Shown: piece after piece, positions 16,773-26,420 of the stretch
Layout of the letters: each line of letters opens with the position of its first letter
Numbering within the stretch: position 1 is the stretch's first letter
Source: Microbacterium hibisci
GTDB taxonomy: Bacteria > Actinomycetota > Actinomycetes > Actinomycetales > Microbacteriaceae
Assembly: GCF_015278255.1 (NCBI RefSeq)
Contig: NZ_JADIJC010000001.1
Coordinates: 496,001 to 560,000 of the forward strand
Direction of reading: 5' to 3'
Length of the DNA stretch: 64,000 nt
Program-made: the position numbers and the translations under genes
The notes under the pieces: generated by a model
Told to the model about the DNA's origin: nothing
Database searches by the model: none
The model's input: only the letters and a program-made list of their open reading frames with translations

Positions 16773-17558
16773 TCAGGGGCTGACCAGCCGCCGGTCGGCC
16801 TCGCTGGGGGTCCACAGCAGATCGCGCGTGCCGTGCCCGAAGGCGACCGCGTGACCGGCGCGGAGCACGAGCACGTCCGCGTCGAGCTCGTTGACGACCT
16901 CCGCCTCGTTGGTCACGACGACGGCGGCCATGTTGAGCTCGGCTCGCCGGCGCAGCATCGCCTCGCGCGCGGCTTTACGCACCTCGACGTCCATGTTGGC
17001 GAAAGGCTCGTCCGCGATGAGCACCTTCGGCTGGAGCACGAGGGCGCGGGCGAGCGCGACGCGCTGACGCATGCCGGCGCTCAGCTCGTACGGGTACTTC
17101 GGCGCCGCGCCGAGCGGCAGCATCAGCTCGTCGAGCAGCGAGGCCACGCGCACGGCCAGCCCGCGCTGGCTGACGCGGCGGTCGCGGCTCGTGATCGGCT
17201 CGCCGATGACCTCCGCCACCGTCAGGCGAGCCGGAAGACGGGCGCCCGCCGATTGCGGCAGATACCCCGCGTAGTACGTGAGGTAGCGGTGAGCGCGGCC
17301 CGGGCGCCGGACCGGGATCCCCTCGACGAGCGCCTGACCGCCCACGACCGCCAGCCCGGGCTCGTCAGCGCCCGCGAGCACGGCCGCGAGCGATGACTTC
17401 CCCGAGCCGGTCGGCCCCATCACGCCGAGGATTCCGCCGTGCGGCAGCTGGAAGGACACGCCGTCGACCACGCGCTGCGAAGGTCCGCCGCGGCCCGCGC
17501 GAGCGATCGAAAGGTCGGAACAGTCGATCGCGACATCCGCGTCTCGTCGGCGAGCCAT
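16773..17558 (-). CDS. ABC transporter ATP-binding protein without adjacent permease
   Basis: The 261-residue protein is a complete ABC ATPase: Walker A GPTGSGKSS (residues 48-56), signature LSAGMRQR near residue 155, Walker B VLIADEP near 178, and a switch region with VVTNEAEVV. Its sequence is closest in style to peptide/nickel (DppD/OppD) ATPases. Those usually lie beside permease genes; here the neighbours are tRNA-Asn and dnaG, so the partner must be encoded elsewhere or the protein has another task. GAAGGA directly precedes ATG 17558, and CAGGAT lies 6 bases before the start. Confidence 0.8.
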   Translation of the reverse strand: MARRRDADVAIDCSDLSIARAGRGGPSQRVVDGVSFQLPHGGILGVMGPTGSGKSSLAAVLAGADEPGLAVVGGQALVEGIPVRRPGRAHRYLTYYAGYLPQSAGARLPARLTVAEVIGEPITSRDRRVSQRGLAVRVASLLDELMLPLGAAPKYPYELSAGMRQRVALARALVLQPKVLIADEPFANMDVEVRKAAREAMLRRRAELNMAAVVVTNEAEVVNELDADVLVLRAGHAVAFGHGTRDLLWTPSEADRRLVSP

Positions 17559-17608
17559 TCCTTCATCCTGCCCTGCGGCCGGAGGCGGCGCCACTCGGGA
17601 TGGAAGGA

Positions 17609-19483
17609 TCAGGAGCCCTCGTCCACCAGTGCCTGCCGCCGGGCGTCCAGCTCGCGAAGTCGCAGACGGATGCCGCGCCCCTCGTCCGAATCGGCCGGCA
17701 CGCGCTGGATCGCTCCGAGGAGTTCCGCCTTCTCGCGATCGAGCCCGCGCAGCACGAGCCGGCGGGCCAGGTCGCCCGCGGAGGCGACAGCCGCCTCGTC
17801 GCTCAGCGCGGGGAAGTCTCCGGCGAGCAGCTCGGCCGCCAGCGACCGGTACGGCTCGCGGACGGTGGCCACGGCATCCACCGACCATCCCGGCCGCTGC
17901 ATGTCGGGAGCCTCGCGCACGGCGCTGCGCACGGCGTCGAGGGGCTGATTCCGGAACGGCAGCTCGAGAGCGCGACCGACCAGGGACGCGTCCATGCGGT
18001 GGCCGAACTGCAGCACGCCCATGAGCGCGTCGCGCTCGAGGCCCGCATCGGGAGTCCGCGGGAGCGTGGCGAGCGTGACCTTGAGCGCACCGTCGTCGAC
18101 GGTCGGGGGCTGGGACGCCTCGGCGCCGGCGGCCGGCGCATCGCGCCGGCCGTTGCCGCCGGCCCCGCCCCGGGCGGCGCGCTCGACCTCGCGGCGCACG
18201 TCCTCGGTGTCCATGCCCAGGCGGCGGGCGAGCACCCGCACGTACTCGGGCTGCAGCAACGGGTCGCGGAGCTCTGCGACAACCGGTGCCGCGGTGCGCA
18301 GGGCGCCGACGCGGCCCTCGACGCTCCGCAGGTCGTACCCGGCGATGCGCTGATCGAGCACGAACTCGACCATCGGCACCTTCGTCTCCAGCAGCGCGCG
18401 CACCGCGCCGTCACCCCGGGCCAGGCGCAGGTCGCAGGGATCGAGCCCCTGCGGGCCGGTGGCGACGTAGGTCTGGGCGTTGAAGCGCTTGGCATCGGCG
18501 AACGCGCGGAGCGCGGCCTTCTGCCCGGCGGCGTCGGGATCGAACGTGAAGACGACCTCGCCCGCGGTCGAGTCGTCGCCCATGACGCGGCGCAGCACGG
18601 TAATGTGGTCCGAGCCGAACGCCGTGCCGCAGGTCGCGATCGCCGTGGTGATCCCGGCGAGATGGCACGCCATCACGTCGGTGTACCCCTCGACGACGAC
18701 CACCCGATGCTCGCGCGAGATGTCGCGCTTCGCGAGGTCCAGGCCGTACAGGACCTGGGCCTTCTTGTAGATGGTCGTCTCAGGGGTGTTGAGGTACTTG
18801 GGCCCGTTGTCGTCGTCGAAGAGCCTGCGCGCGCCGAAGCCGATGACCTGTCCGGTGACATCGCGGATCGGCCAGACCACACGGCCGCGGAACCGGTCGT
18901 AGACCCCGCGCTGCCCTTGAGACACCAGGCCGGCCGAAGAGAGCTCCTCGTCGGTGAAGCCCTGCGCGCGCAGCGCGGCGTGCATGCCGGACCAGCCCTT
19001 GGGCGCGTAGCCGACACCGAAGTGGGCGGCCGCTCCCGCGTCGAACCCGCGCTGGCCCAGGAAGCGGCGTGCGATGTCGGCATCGGGCGTCATCAGCTGC
19101 GCGCGGAAGAACTCGGCCGCCGCGGCGTTGGCGGCGTAGAGGCGGGCGCGGCCGGTGTGCTCGGGTGCGGCGCCGCCGTCCTCGTAGTGCAGGGCATACC
19201 CGATCCGCCCGGCGAGGCGCTCGACGGCCTCGGTGAACGTGACATGGTCCATCGCCCGCAGGAACGAGTAGACGTCGCCCGACTCGCCGCAGCCGAAGCA
19301 GTGGTAGAACCCCGCCTGCGGCCGCACGTTGAAGCTGGGGCTGCGCTCGTCGTGGAACGGGCACAGGCCCTTCAACGACCCGACGCCCGCCGACTTCAAG
19401 GCGACGCGCTCGCCGATGATGTCGGCGATGTTCGTGCGCGCCTTCACCTCGTCGACGTCGGCCTGACGGATCCGTCCCGCCAT
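17609..19483 (-). CDS. dnaG: DNA primase
   Basis: Primase makes the RNA primers for chromosome replication. The 624-residue product begins with a CHC2 zinc finger (C41, H44, C62, C65 in CPFH and CFGC), continues with the RNA polymerase core and the TOPRIM fold (VVVVEGYTDVMACH near residue 265, FDPDAAGQKA near 315), and ends in the helicase-binding region. ATG 19483 overlaps the dgt stop codon by one base (TGATG), so the two are translationally coupled. Pairing of dgt and dnaG is a common actinobacterial arrangement and links dNTP control to replication. Confidence 0.95.
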   Translation of the reverse strand: MAGRIRQADVDEVKARTNIADIIGERVALKSAGVGSLKGLCPFHDERSPSFNVRPQAGFYHCFGCGESGDVYSFLRAMDHVTFTEAVERLAGRIGYALHYEDGGAAPEHTGRARLYAANAAAAEFFRAQLMTPDADIARRFLGQRGFDAGAAAHFGVGYAPKGWSGMHAALRAQGFTDEELSSAGLVSQGQRGVYDRFRGRVVWPIRDVTGQVIGFGARRLFDDDNGPKYLNTPETTIYKKAQVLYGLDLAKRDISREHRVVVVEGYTDVMACHLAGITTAIATCGTAFGSDHITVLRRVMGDDSTAGEVVFTFDPDAAGQKAALRAFADAKRFNAQTYVATGPQGLDPCDLRLARGDGAVRALLETKVPMVEFVLDQRIAGYDLRSVEGRVGALRTAAPVVAELRDPLLQPEYVRVLARRLGMDTEDVRREVERAARGGAGGNGRRDAPAAGAEASQPPTVDDGALKVTLATLPRTPDAGLERDALMGVLQFGHRMDASLVGRALELPFRNQPLDAVRSAVREAPDMQRPGWSVDAVATVREPYRSLAAELLAGDFPALSDEAAVASAGDLARRLVLRGLDREKAELLGAIQRVPADSDEGRGIRLRLRELDARRQALVDEGS

Positions 19484-20847
19484 CAGCGGATCCCGAACGA
19501 GTCGCTCGCGCGGCCGGTCGCCGTGTCCATGGGTCGCGCACCCGGCGCCCAGACGCCGACGGATGCCGGATCCACCGGGCCGACGAGCGACCCGTGCCAC
19601 GCGATCGCGAGCTGGTCGGTGAGGCTCGCGACCTGGTCGACGACGACGCGTCGGCGTGCGGCATCCGTCTCCGCCGCGGCGAAGTCCTGCGCGTGCAGCT
19701 GATCGAGCGCCCCGGGCTGCTCCCACAGCGCGGTCGCGACGCGCTTGAGCACCCGCCGCTGCTCCTTGTAGAGGTCTTTGCGCCCCTCGATCGACACGAC
19801 GGCGGCGCCGATGATGCCCTTCAGCACGGCCATCTCGGCCTCGACCACGCGCGGCACCACGAGGTGGCCGCGGTAGCGCGTCAGCACCGAGGCGGCGTAG
19901 GACTCGCGGGTGGCGGTCGTCGCGGCACGCGCGAAGCGGCCGATGAGGTCGGACGTGAGGTTCTTGAGCCGCGCGAGGGCCGGACGCGTGCCGTCGAAGG
20001 AGTCGATCCAGTCCGGCATGCGGGTGAGCCGGAAGAGTGCGTCCTCGAGCTCATCGCGCGCGAAGTCGAAGCCGACCCACGACTGGATCGCCGTCAGCAG
20101 CCACTCGTGCTCCCGCGGATCCGCCAGGCGCGCCGGATCGAGGTAGCCATTCACGACGGCGTCCTCGAAGTCGTGCACCGAGTAGGCGATGTCGTCGGAG
20201 AGGTCCATCACTTCGGCCTCGATGCACCGCACGCGGCCGGGAGCGTCGGCGCGCAGCCAGCGGAAGACCTCCTCGTCCTCGGGGTACACGCCGAACTTCA
20301 GGCGCCCACCGGGGTCGGGCAGCGGGTGATCGGCTGACCACGGGTATTTGCACGCCGCATCGAGGCTCGCGCGCGTGAGGTTGAGTCCGAAGCTGCGGCC
20401 GTCCGCGTCGATCACCTTCGGCTCGAGCCGCGTGAGGATGCGGAGCGTCTGGGCGTTGCCCTCGAACCCTCCGAAGCCCTCGGCCCACTCGTTCAGCGCG
20501 CGCTCGCCGTTGTGCCCGAAGGGCGGGTGGCCGAGGTCGTGGCTGAGGCAGGCGGCGTCGACCACGTCCGCGGCGAGGCTGAGCGCCGTCGCGAGCTCGC
20601 GACCGACCTGCGCGACCTCGAGAGAATGCGTGAGCCGGTTCCGGGCGAAATCCGCAGGGCTCGCGGGGCTGAGCACCTGCGTCTTCGCGGCGAGGCGGCG
20701 CAGGGCCGCCGAGTGCAGCACACGGGCGCGATCGCGCGCGAAGTCGTCGCGCTGCGATCGGTGGCGCTCGGCGAGGAAGCGCGCGGCGTCGGCGTCGTCG
20801 TAGCCGCCCGGCCGATCGGACGCCGCGTCCGTGACCTCAGCCGCCAC
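19483..20847 (-). CDS. dgt: Deoxyguanosinetriphosphate triphosphohydrolase
   Basis: The enzyme hydrolyses dNTPs to nucleosides and triphosphate and so adjusts the DNA precursor pool. The 454-residue product has the HD-domain ligands of the dGTPase group: RLTHSLEVAQ, then CLSHDLGHPPFGHNGE, and a later DLSDDIAYSVHD. GTG 20847 is the start; it lies within the end of dusB, overlapping it by 11 bases. The order dusB-dgt-dnaG with overlaps indicates one operon on the minus strand. Confidence 0.93.
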   Translation of the reverse strand: MAAEVTDAASDRPGGYDDADAARFLAERHRSQRDDFARDRARVLHSAALRRLAAKTQVLSPASPADFARNRLTHSLEVAQVGRELATALSLAADVVDAACLSHDLGHPPFGHNGERALNEWAEGFGGFEGNAQTLRILTRLEPKVIDADGRSFGLNLTRASLDAACKYPWSADHPLPDPGGRLKFGVYPEDEEVFRWLRADAPGRVRCIEAEVMDLSDDIAYSVHDFEDAVVNGYLDPARLADPREHEWLLTAIQSWVGFDFARDELEDALFRLTRMPDWIDSFDGTRPALARLKNLTSDLIGRFARAATTATRESYAASVLTRYRGHLVVPRVVEAEMAVLKGIIGAAVVSIEGRKDLYKEQRRVLKRVATALWEQPGALDQLHAQDFAAAETDAARRRVVVDQVASLTDQLAIAWHGSLVGPVDPASVGVWAPGARPMDTATGRASDSFGIR

Positions 20848-22003
20848 TGTGGTCGAGTTCCGCTTCGGCGATGGCGGTGGATGCCTCGGCGCTGAGCTCG
20901 CGCGACTCCAGCCAGCGGTCGGGCAGGGCCGGCCGCTTGGGTGTGCCCGCGCGTCCGCGCTGGCCTTCGGCGGCCGCGCCCGGGTACGGCGCGTCGAGGT
21001 CCATGGTCGTCAGGAGGGCGTCGATCTCGCCCAGCGTCGAGGCGGTCGCCAGGCTGGCGCGGAGCTCGCCGCCGACCGGGTAGCCCTTGAAGTACCACGC
21101 GACGTGCTTGCGGACGTCGCGGCAGCCGCGGCCCTCGTCCTCGAAGAACTCGACGAGCAGCTCCGCGTGGCGCCGGAACGCCTGCGCCACGAATCCGAGC
21201 GTCGCATCGACGGGCGCGGCCGGCGCGGCCCCGGGGGCGCCCAGCGCACGTGCGAGGTCGCCGAACAGCCACGGGCGACCGAGGCATCCTCGTCCCACCA
21301 CGACGCCGTCGCAGCCGGTCTCCGCCATCATCCGGACCGCATCGTCGGCCGACCAGATGTCGCCGTTGCCGAGGACGGGCACGCTGGTGACCGCTTCCTT
21401 GAGCTTCGCGATCGCCGACCAGTCGGCCTCCCCCGAGTAGAACTCCGAGGCGGTGCGCGCGTGCAGCGCGACCGCCGCGACGCCCGCGTCCTCCGCGATG
21501 CGTCCCGCGTCGAGGTAGGTCAGATGGTCGGCGTCGATGCCTTTGCGCATCTTGACGGTGAGCGGAACGTCGCCGGCAGCGCGCGCCGCGCGCGTCACGA
21601 TGTCGCGGAAGAGGCCGGTCTTCCACGGGAGCGCGGCTCCCCCGCCCTTGCGGGTGACTTTCGGGACGGGGCATCCGAAATTCAGATCGATGTGGTCGGC
21701 GCGGTCCTCCTCGACGAGCAGGCGCACCGCGGCCTCCGTCGTCGCCGGGTCGACGCCGTACAGCTGGATCGAGCGCGGCTTCTCGGACTCGTGGTGCGTG
21801 ATCAGGCGCATCGTCGTCGCATTGCGCTCGACCAGCGCCCGCGTCGTGATCATCTCGCTGACGTAGAGGCCCGCGCCATACTCGCGGCACAGTCGCCGGA
21901 AAGCCGTGTTGGTGATGCCCGCCATCGGCGCGAGCACCACGGGGGCGTCGAGTTCGATGGGCCCGATGCGCAGAGTGCGCGCGGGAGCGAGGGCAGTCGT
22001 CAC
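20837..22003 (-). CDS. dusB: tRNA-dihydrouridine synthase
   Basis: The FMN enzyme reduces selected uridines in tRNA D-loops. The 388-residue TIM-barrel protein has PMAGITNTAFR near the start, the catalytic cysteine C111 in DLNFGCPVPKVTRKG, and an FMN phosphate site GNGDIWSADDA. GTG 22003 is the start, with GAGAAT located exactly 6 bases upstream, which may be another -10 box of the leaderless kind. It heads the dusB-dgt-dnaG unit. The last 40 residues after the helical domain are less conserved. Confidence 0.92.
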   Translation of the reverse strand: MTTALAPARTLRIGPIELDAPVVLAPMAGITNTAFRRLCREYGAGLYVSEMITTRALVERNATTMRLITHHESEKPRSIQLYGVDPATTEAAVRLLVEEDRADHIDLNFGCPVPKVTRKGGGAALPWKTGLFRDIVTRAARAAGDVPLTVKMRKGIDADHLTYLDAGRIAEDAGVAAVALHARTASEFYSGEADWSAIAKLKEAVTSVPVLGNGDIWSADDAVRMMAETGCDGVVVGRGCLGRPWLFGDLARALGAPGAAPAAPVDATLGFVAQAFRRHAELLVEFFEDEGRGCRDVRKHVAWYFKGYPVGGELRASLATASTLGEIDALLTTMDLDAPYPGAAAEGQRGRAGTPKRPALPDRWLESRELSAEASTAIAEAELDHSGG

Positions 22004-22137
22004 GGTTCCATTCTCTTACAGGAATCCGTCCCTTGGCTGAACGGCCTCAGGGCTGTGGGAAGGCGCCGCGTGCGCGGCCGACCCGGTCGGTGCCGACGGG
22101 TCGTCGACCACGGCGTTCGCGACTCCGGAGACGATGA

Positions 22138-22164
22138 AGGCCCGCCGCGATCCGCGGCGGGCCT
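22138..22164 (-). terminator. Terminator after the DsbA-family gene
   Basis: A perfect 12-bp stem (22138-22149 with 22153-22164) with the 3-base loop ATC lies 15 bases after the DsbA-family gene and before dusB, separating the two minus-strand units. Confidence 0.8.
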
Positions 22165-22178
22165 GTGCGGGTGACGTG

Positions 22179-22859
22179 TCAGGCGTCCACGTCGGCGGGC
22201 TCGCGGTGCTCAGCCCACACCTGGCGGACGATCTGCGCGAACGCGTCGGCGGGCTGCGCGCCCGACACGCCGTACTTGCCGTCGATCACGAAGAACGGCA
22301 CGCCGTTGATGCCGTACGCCGCGGCCTGCGCCTGGTCGGCGCGCACGGCGTCGAGATAGCGGCCGCTCTGCAGCGCCTCGCGCGCGGCGTCGGCGTCGAG
22401 TCCGGCATCCGTCGCCAGGTCCACCAGCTCGTCCTCGCGGCCGAGGTGGCGGCCCTCGGTGAAGTACGCCGACATGAGACGCTCGGCGAGCTCGAGCTGG
22501 CGCCCCCGCTCCTTGGCGAAGTGCAGGAGCTCGTGGGCCTTGACGGTGTTGGTGTGCTTCAGCAGGTCGAAGCGGTACTCCAGTCCCGCGTCGGCAGCGA
22601 CGCCGGTGACGCGCTCGAGCATCTGCTGCACCTGTGCCCGCGGCATGCCCTTGTGCTGGGCGAGGAAGTCGAGCTCGTCGCCCTCGAAGTCCACCGGAGT
22701 GTCGGGCGACAGCTCGAACGAGTGGTACGTCACCTCCACGGCGGGGGCGTCGTCGTCGGCGGATGCCGCCGCCAGCCCGTTCTCGAGGTTGCGCTTGCCG
22801 ATGTAGCACCAGGGGCAGGCGATGTCGCTCCACACGTCGATCTTGATGGCGTCCGTCAT
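22179..22859 (-). CDS. DsbA-family (FrnE-like) thiol oxidoreductase
   Basis: The 226-residue protein has a thioredoxin fold with the active site CPWC at residues 15-18, followed by a helical insertion and the cis-proline segment GVPFFVIDGKY. There is no signal peptide, so it acts in the cytoplasm. This combination is that of FrnE-like proteins, first named from polyketide biosynthesis and later linked to oxidative stress; the substrate is unknown. ATG 22859 lacks a clear ribosome binding site. A 60-base gap separates it from the membrane protein gene upstream. Confidence 0.85.
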   Translation of the reverse strand: MTDAIKIDVWSDIACPWCYIGKRNLENGLAAASADDDAPAVEVTYHSFELSPDTPVDFEGDELDFLAQHKGMPRAQVQQMLERVTGVAADAGLEYRFDLLKHTNTVKAHELLHFAKERGRQLELAERLMSAYFTEGRHLGREDELVDLATDAGLDADAAREALQSGRYLDAVRADQAQAAAYGINGVPFFVIDGKYGVSGAQPADAFAQIVRQVWAEHREPADVDA

Positions 22860-22919
22860 GCTGGGGACAACCGAGGACGTCGGCGCTTCTATTCCACCGA
22901 ATGCGTCGAGCGACGGCAG

Positions 22920-23915
22920 TCACGGCGCCGTCGGCGGATAGGCGTCGGGCACGAACCGGAACCGCACGCGCACATCGTCGTACGGCACGACGATGGTCGA
23001 GGCATCCGCTGACCAGGCATCGGGGACGAGATACAGTCGCCCGTCGCCCTGCGCGAGCAGGCGGAGACCGAAGTACCGGTAACCGAACATCGCCGGTGCG
23101 GCGACGGCTTGCGGGACGGTCTCGTCGGCGGATGCCGCCTCTCCGAGTCGCCGGAACGTGATGGCGTCGTTGCCGGGATAGAGGCGCTCCTGAGTGTCCA
23201 GCACCACGGCCGGCAGCGTCTCGAGGTCGGCGGCGAGCTCGCGCGCTTGACCGAGGCCCCACCACTTCGCGATCGTCGCCGTCGCCCAGAAGGTGCCTGC
23301 CACCATCACGAGGACGAGCAGCACCACCACCGCACGGCCCACGGTCGCGCCGACGAGCACGCGAACGGTCGAGGCGGCGTAGGCGCAGAGGCCTGCGCCG
23401 ATCGCCAGGAACAACGGCGTGAGCAGCTCGCCGACGGTCCAGCCGTCGACGAGCGGCACGATGAAGGCTGCAGCCAGGCCTGCAAGGAGGAACACGATTC
23501 CGGTCCACGCGATCGCAGCGATCACTCGACGGCGCGTCGCCTGAGGCTTGGCGATGATCCGGCGTCTCAGGGCGCGGTGGCCGATGATGACGGCGGCTGC
23601 GAGCAGCATGAGCGCCATCACCGGGATGAAGAGGGCGCCAGGGCTCCGCATGACGAACTCCTGCGTGCTCAGCCCGATGATGTCCACGTCGACACCGAAG
23701 TAGCGGAAGAACTCGCGCGTGGACACGTAGCCGAAGTAGAAGAGCAGTGTCGTGACGAGCGTGAGCGGTGCCACGAACGACGAGAGGAACGCCATCCACT
23801 TCTCGAAGCCGAGACCGGGCTCGGTCGTCGCCTCGACCGGTCCTGAGGCCGTTTCGTCTCCGGCTTCGGTGGTGGAGGACGGGTGGGATCCCGCGGTGCG
23901 GGTGCGGCGACCCAT
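22920..23915 (-). CDS. Uncharacterised membrane protein with extracytoplasmic C-terminal domain
   Basis: I do not recognise this 331-residue protein. After an S/T/E-rich N-terminus of about 35 residues it has roughly five membrane segments (residues 45-65, 93-110, 128-150, 160-185, 195-215) and then a soluble domain of about 115 residues with beta strands (RLYLVPDAW, TIVVPYDDVRVRFRFV). ATG 23915 overlaps the stop codon of the lipoprotein gene by one base (TGATG), so the two proteins are made together and may form a cell-envelope complex. Confidence 0.65.
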   Translation of the reverse strand: MGRRTRTAGSHPSSTTEAGDETASGPVEATTEPGLGFEKWMAFLSSFVAPLTLVTTLLFYFGYVSTREFFRYFGVDVDIIGLSTQEFVMRSPGALFIPVMALMLLAAAVIIGHRALRRRIIAKPQATRRRVIAAIAWTGIVFLLAGLAAAFIVPLVDGWTVGELLTPLFLAIGAGLCAYAASTVRVLVGATVGRAVVVLLVLVMVAGTFWATATIAKWWGLGQARELAADLETLPAVVLDTQERLYPGNDAITFRRLGEAASADETVPQAVAAPAMFGYRYFGLRLLAQGDGRLYLVPDAWSADASTIVVPYDDVRVRFRFVPDAYPPTAP

Positions 23916-24661
23916 CAGCCCTGGTCCTGATCGTCCTGGTCTTGCTGGTCGTCCTGGTTTTGCTGGTCGTCCTGGTTTTGCTGGTCGCCCTGGTCCTGCT
24001 GGTCATTCTCGTCCTGGTTCGCCTCCGCGGGGGCCGTCACCGTGATCGGCGAGCCTCGCTGCACGTCGCGCGCGCCGACGGCATCGCAGTCTTCGACCGT
24101 CGGGCACTCGAGTCTCCCGGCGAACGAGATGCCCGTGCCGTTCTCGAAGTCCGTCTGCGGCAGAACGGTGAGGCTGCAGAAGACCGTCTGGTCGCCCGCC
24201 TCGAGCGTCAGCCCCAGGCAGGCGGGGTTCTGCGCCGATCCGCATGCGCCTTCCTGCACCAGCAGACCCGGACCATCGATGAGCGCGGACTGGAAGGTGA
24301 ACCGCACGCCGTCAGGCACCGGACCACCCCAGAACACCGCGATCGTCTCGCACCACACTCCGTCGGCGACGAACTCGGCGTCACCCTGGTCGCCGCCGTC
24401 GGGACCGCCATAGTCGACGGCGGGTCCGACGCGCACCCGGCTCTGGGTCGGATCCGCCTCGCCGTCCGCATCCGCCAGCCCGTCATCTTCCCCGTCGTCC
24501 GTGTCCGACGGCTGGCTGGTCGACGGGGCCGGGGACGGGGTCGCGGACGCCGTGCCGCCGGCATCCGTCTCCTCCATCGGCGCCGCGCAGCCCGCGAGCA
24601 CGAGCAACGCGCCGACAGCCAGGAGCGCGACAGCGCCGACCCCTGATCGCGACAGCGCCAT
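23915..24661 (-). CDS. Uncharacterised lipoprotein with Q/D/N-rich repeat tail
   Basis: The 248-residue protein starts with a lipoprotein signal peptide ending in LAGC (lipid-modified C25), so it is anchored outside the plasma membrane. A linker rich in T, S, P and D (residues 30-75) leads to a domain of about 130 residues with four or more cysteines, probably disulfide bonded. The last 30 residues are a hydrophilic tail of Q, D and N made from an 18-base tandem repeat. AGGAGG lies 6 bases before the ATG. It is co-translated with the downstream membrane protein. Function unknown. Confidence 0.7.
   Translation of the reverse strand: MALSRSGVGAVALLAVGALLVLAGCAAPMEETDAGGTASATPSPAPSTSQPSDTDDGEDDGLADADGEADPTQSRVRVGPAVDYGGPDGGDQGDAEFVADGVWCETIAVFWGGPVPDGVRFTFQSALIDGPGLLVQEGACGSAQNPACLGLTLEAGDQTVFCSLTVLPQTDFENGTGISFAGRLECPTVEDCDAVGARDVQRGSPITVTAPAEANQDENDQQDQGDQQNQDDQQNQDDQQDQDDQDQG
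23945..23998. repeat. 18-bp tandem repeats at the end of the lipoprotein gene
   Basis: Units 23945-23962 and 23963-23980 are identical (CTGGTCGTCCTGGTTTTG), and 23981-23998 differs at three positions; partial copies flank the array. Each unit encodes six residues of the QNQDDQ type, so copy-number change would keep the reading frame. Confidence 0.9.
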
Positions 24662-24737
24662 GACACGCCTCCTGACCGGCCGCCGACGCGGCTCACATCA
24701 TGCAGGAGGGGTGTGACGGCGCGCTGGATACGCCGTG

Positions 24738-25550
24738 TCAGGATGCCGAGGCGTCGGGGGCATCGACGGCGCCGCCGAACCGCCGGTTCCTGCCGAGGAA
24801 CACGTCGATGCCGTGCCACAGATCTTTCCGCGTGAAATCCGGCCACAGCGTGTCGAGGAAGACGAACTCGGCGTACGCGGACTCCCACAGCAGGAAGTTC
24901 GACGTGCGCTGCTCTCCGCTCGAGCGGAGGAAAAGGTCGACGTCCGGCATGTCAGGCCGGTACAGACGGCGCTGGATGAGCTTCTCCGACACCGCCGACG
25001 GCTTCAGCCGCCCCGCCGCGACGTCGTCGGCGATCGAGCGCATGGCGTCGACGAGCTCGACACGGCCGCCGTAGTTCACGCACATCGTCAGCGTCAAGAC
25101 GTCGTTGCCGGTCGTCAGCTGCTCGGCGTACTGGAGCTCCTTGATGACGCTGCCCCACAGACGCGGCTTGCGACCCGCCCACTGGATGCGGACGCCCCAC
25201 TCGTTGAGCTGGTCGCGGCGCCGGTGCAGCACGTCGCGGTTGTAGCCCATGAGGAAGCGGACCTCGTCGGGCGAACGCGACCAGTTCTCCGTCGAGAACG
25301 CGTACACCGACAGGTGCTTCACGCCCGCCTGGATCGCACCGGCGACGACGTCCAGCAGCGCGGCCTCGCCTGCCTTGTGCCCCTCGATGCGCGTGAGGCC
25401 GCGGCGATTGGCCCAGCGTCCGTTGCCGTCCATGACGATGGCGATGTGGTTCGGCACACTCCCGCGCGGGTACTCGGGCGGGTAGACGCCGGTCCAGTCG
25501 AGCGGACGGTACGGCACCGCCTCGCGGTGCGTATAGGGCTTCGGAGTCAC
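24738..25550 (-). CDS. uppS: Isoprenyl transferase (undecaprenyl/decaprenyl diphosphate synthase)
   Basis: This cis-prenyltransferase builds the polyprenyl diphosphate carrier lipid for peptidoglycan and other wall polymers. The 270-residue protein has the diphosphate-binding motif MDGNGRWAN (D41 catalytic), the FSTENW segment, and [14 protein letters not shown] near the end. GTG 25550 overlaps the recO stop codon by four bases (GTGA), so it is translationally coupled to recO, an arrangement that is common in actinobacteria. The chain length of the product cannot be read from the sequence. Confidence 0.93.
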   Translation of the reverse strand: MTPKPYTHREAVPYRPLDWTGVYPPEYPRGSVPNHIAIVMDGNGRWANRRGLTRIEGHKAGEAALLDVVAGAIQAGVKHLSVYAFSTENWSRSPDEVRFLMGYNRDVLHRRRDQLNEWGVRIQWAGRKPRLWGSVIKELQYAEQLTTGNDVLTLTMCVNYGGRVELVDAMRSIADDVAAGRLKPSAVSEKLIQRRLYRPDMPDVDLFLRSSGEQRTSNFLLWESAYAEFVFLDTLWPDFTRKDLWHGIDVFLGRNRRFGGAVDAPDASAS

Positions 25551-26284
25551 CTGGGGCCTTCCGGTGCTGAGACGTGCGAGAGCGCGCGGATGCCGCGCTC
25601 GAGGTGCCACTGCGCGTAGGCCGCGATGAGCCCCGAAGCCGCCGCCGTCGAGCCGGGGGACGCGGCATCCACCACGTCCCACTCCCCTGCCATGAGCGAC
25701 TGCAGCAGCGCCACCGTGGCCGGGTCGACGCGGGCCGCACCCGTGGGTGCGCAGTCGCGACAGATCATGCCGCCCTGCTGCGCGACGAAGGTGTCATGTG
25801 GTCCGCTGCGACCGCAGCGCGCGCACTCCGCGAGCCCGGGAGCCCACCCCGAGAGGGCCATCGCCCGCAGGAGGTAGGAGTCCAGGACACTGCGCGACGC
25901 GTGCTCGCCGCGCGAGAGCGCGCGCAGACCGCCCACGAGGAGCAGATACTGCTGCGGCGTCGCCTCGGCCTCGTTCAGGCGGTCGGCCGCCTCGACCATG
26001 GCGTGCGCCGACGTGTAGCGGTCGTAATGCGCGACGATCTCCGCCCCGTACGAGCCGAGAGACTCGGCCTGCTGCACGATGTCGAGCGAGCGGCCCTGGT
26101 ACAGCTGCACATCGGCGACCATGAACGGCTCGAGCCGGGCGCCGAACCGCGACGACGTCCGCCGCACCCCCTTGGCGACCGCGCGCACCTTGCCGTGGCG
26201 GCGGCTCAGCATCGTCACGATCCTGTCGGCCTCCCCCAGCTTGTGGGTGCGCAGGACCACGACTTCGTCGCGGTAAGTGGGCAC
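25547..26284 (-). CDS. recO: DNA repair protein RecO
   Basis: RecO helps load RecA at single-strand gaps, working with RecR. The 245-residue protein has an N-terminal OB fold ([19 protein letters not shown]), a helical core and a zinc site formed by CARCGRS and CRDCAP. GTG 26284 is the start. GATAAT ends exactly 6 bases upstream and no ribosome binding site is present, so the mRNA is likely leaderless. uppS is coupled to its end. Confidence 0.93.
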   Translation of the reverse strand: MPTYRDEVVVLRTHKLGEADRIVTMLSRRHGKVRAVAKGVRRTSSRFGARLEPFMVADVQLYQGRSLDIVQQAESLGSYGAEIVAHYDRYTSAHAMVEAADRLNEAEATPQQYLLLVGGLRALSRGEHASRSVLDSYLLRAMALSGWAPGLAECARCGRSGPHDTFVAQQGGMICRDCAPTGAARVDPATVALLQSLMAGEWDVVDAASPGSTAAASGLIAAYAQWHLERGIRALSHVSAPEGPR

Positions 26285-26290
26285 CCGTCA

Positions 26291-26296
26291 ATTATC
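26291..26296 (-). promoter_or_regulatory. -10 element (GATAAT), leaderless start of recO
   Basis: GATAAT differs from TATAAT at the first base only and is followed by 6 bases and GTG 26284. Confidence 0.5.
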
Positions 26297-26407
26297 CCTT
26301 GGCGCCCGCCGACCGGGCGGCACCGACGAGCCGCGGCGCCACCGACGAGCCGCGGCGGCGGCGGGTGCGGCGCAGCGCTCATGTCAGGGCGCCAGAGCTT
26401 CATTATG

Positions 26408-26413
26408 TATACT
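26408..26413 (+). promoter_or_regulatory. -10 element (TATACT) within an AT-rich operator-like stretch before the MarR gene
   Basis: TATACT is followed by 7 bases and ATG 26421. The stretch 26401-26420 is strikingly AT-rich for this genome and contains the palindrome GTATAC, as expected for a MarR operator placed over its own promoter. Confidence 0.55.
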
Positions 26414-26420
26414 ATTCACT

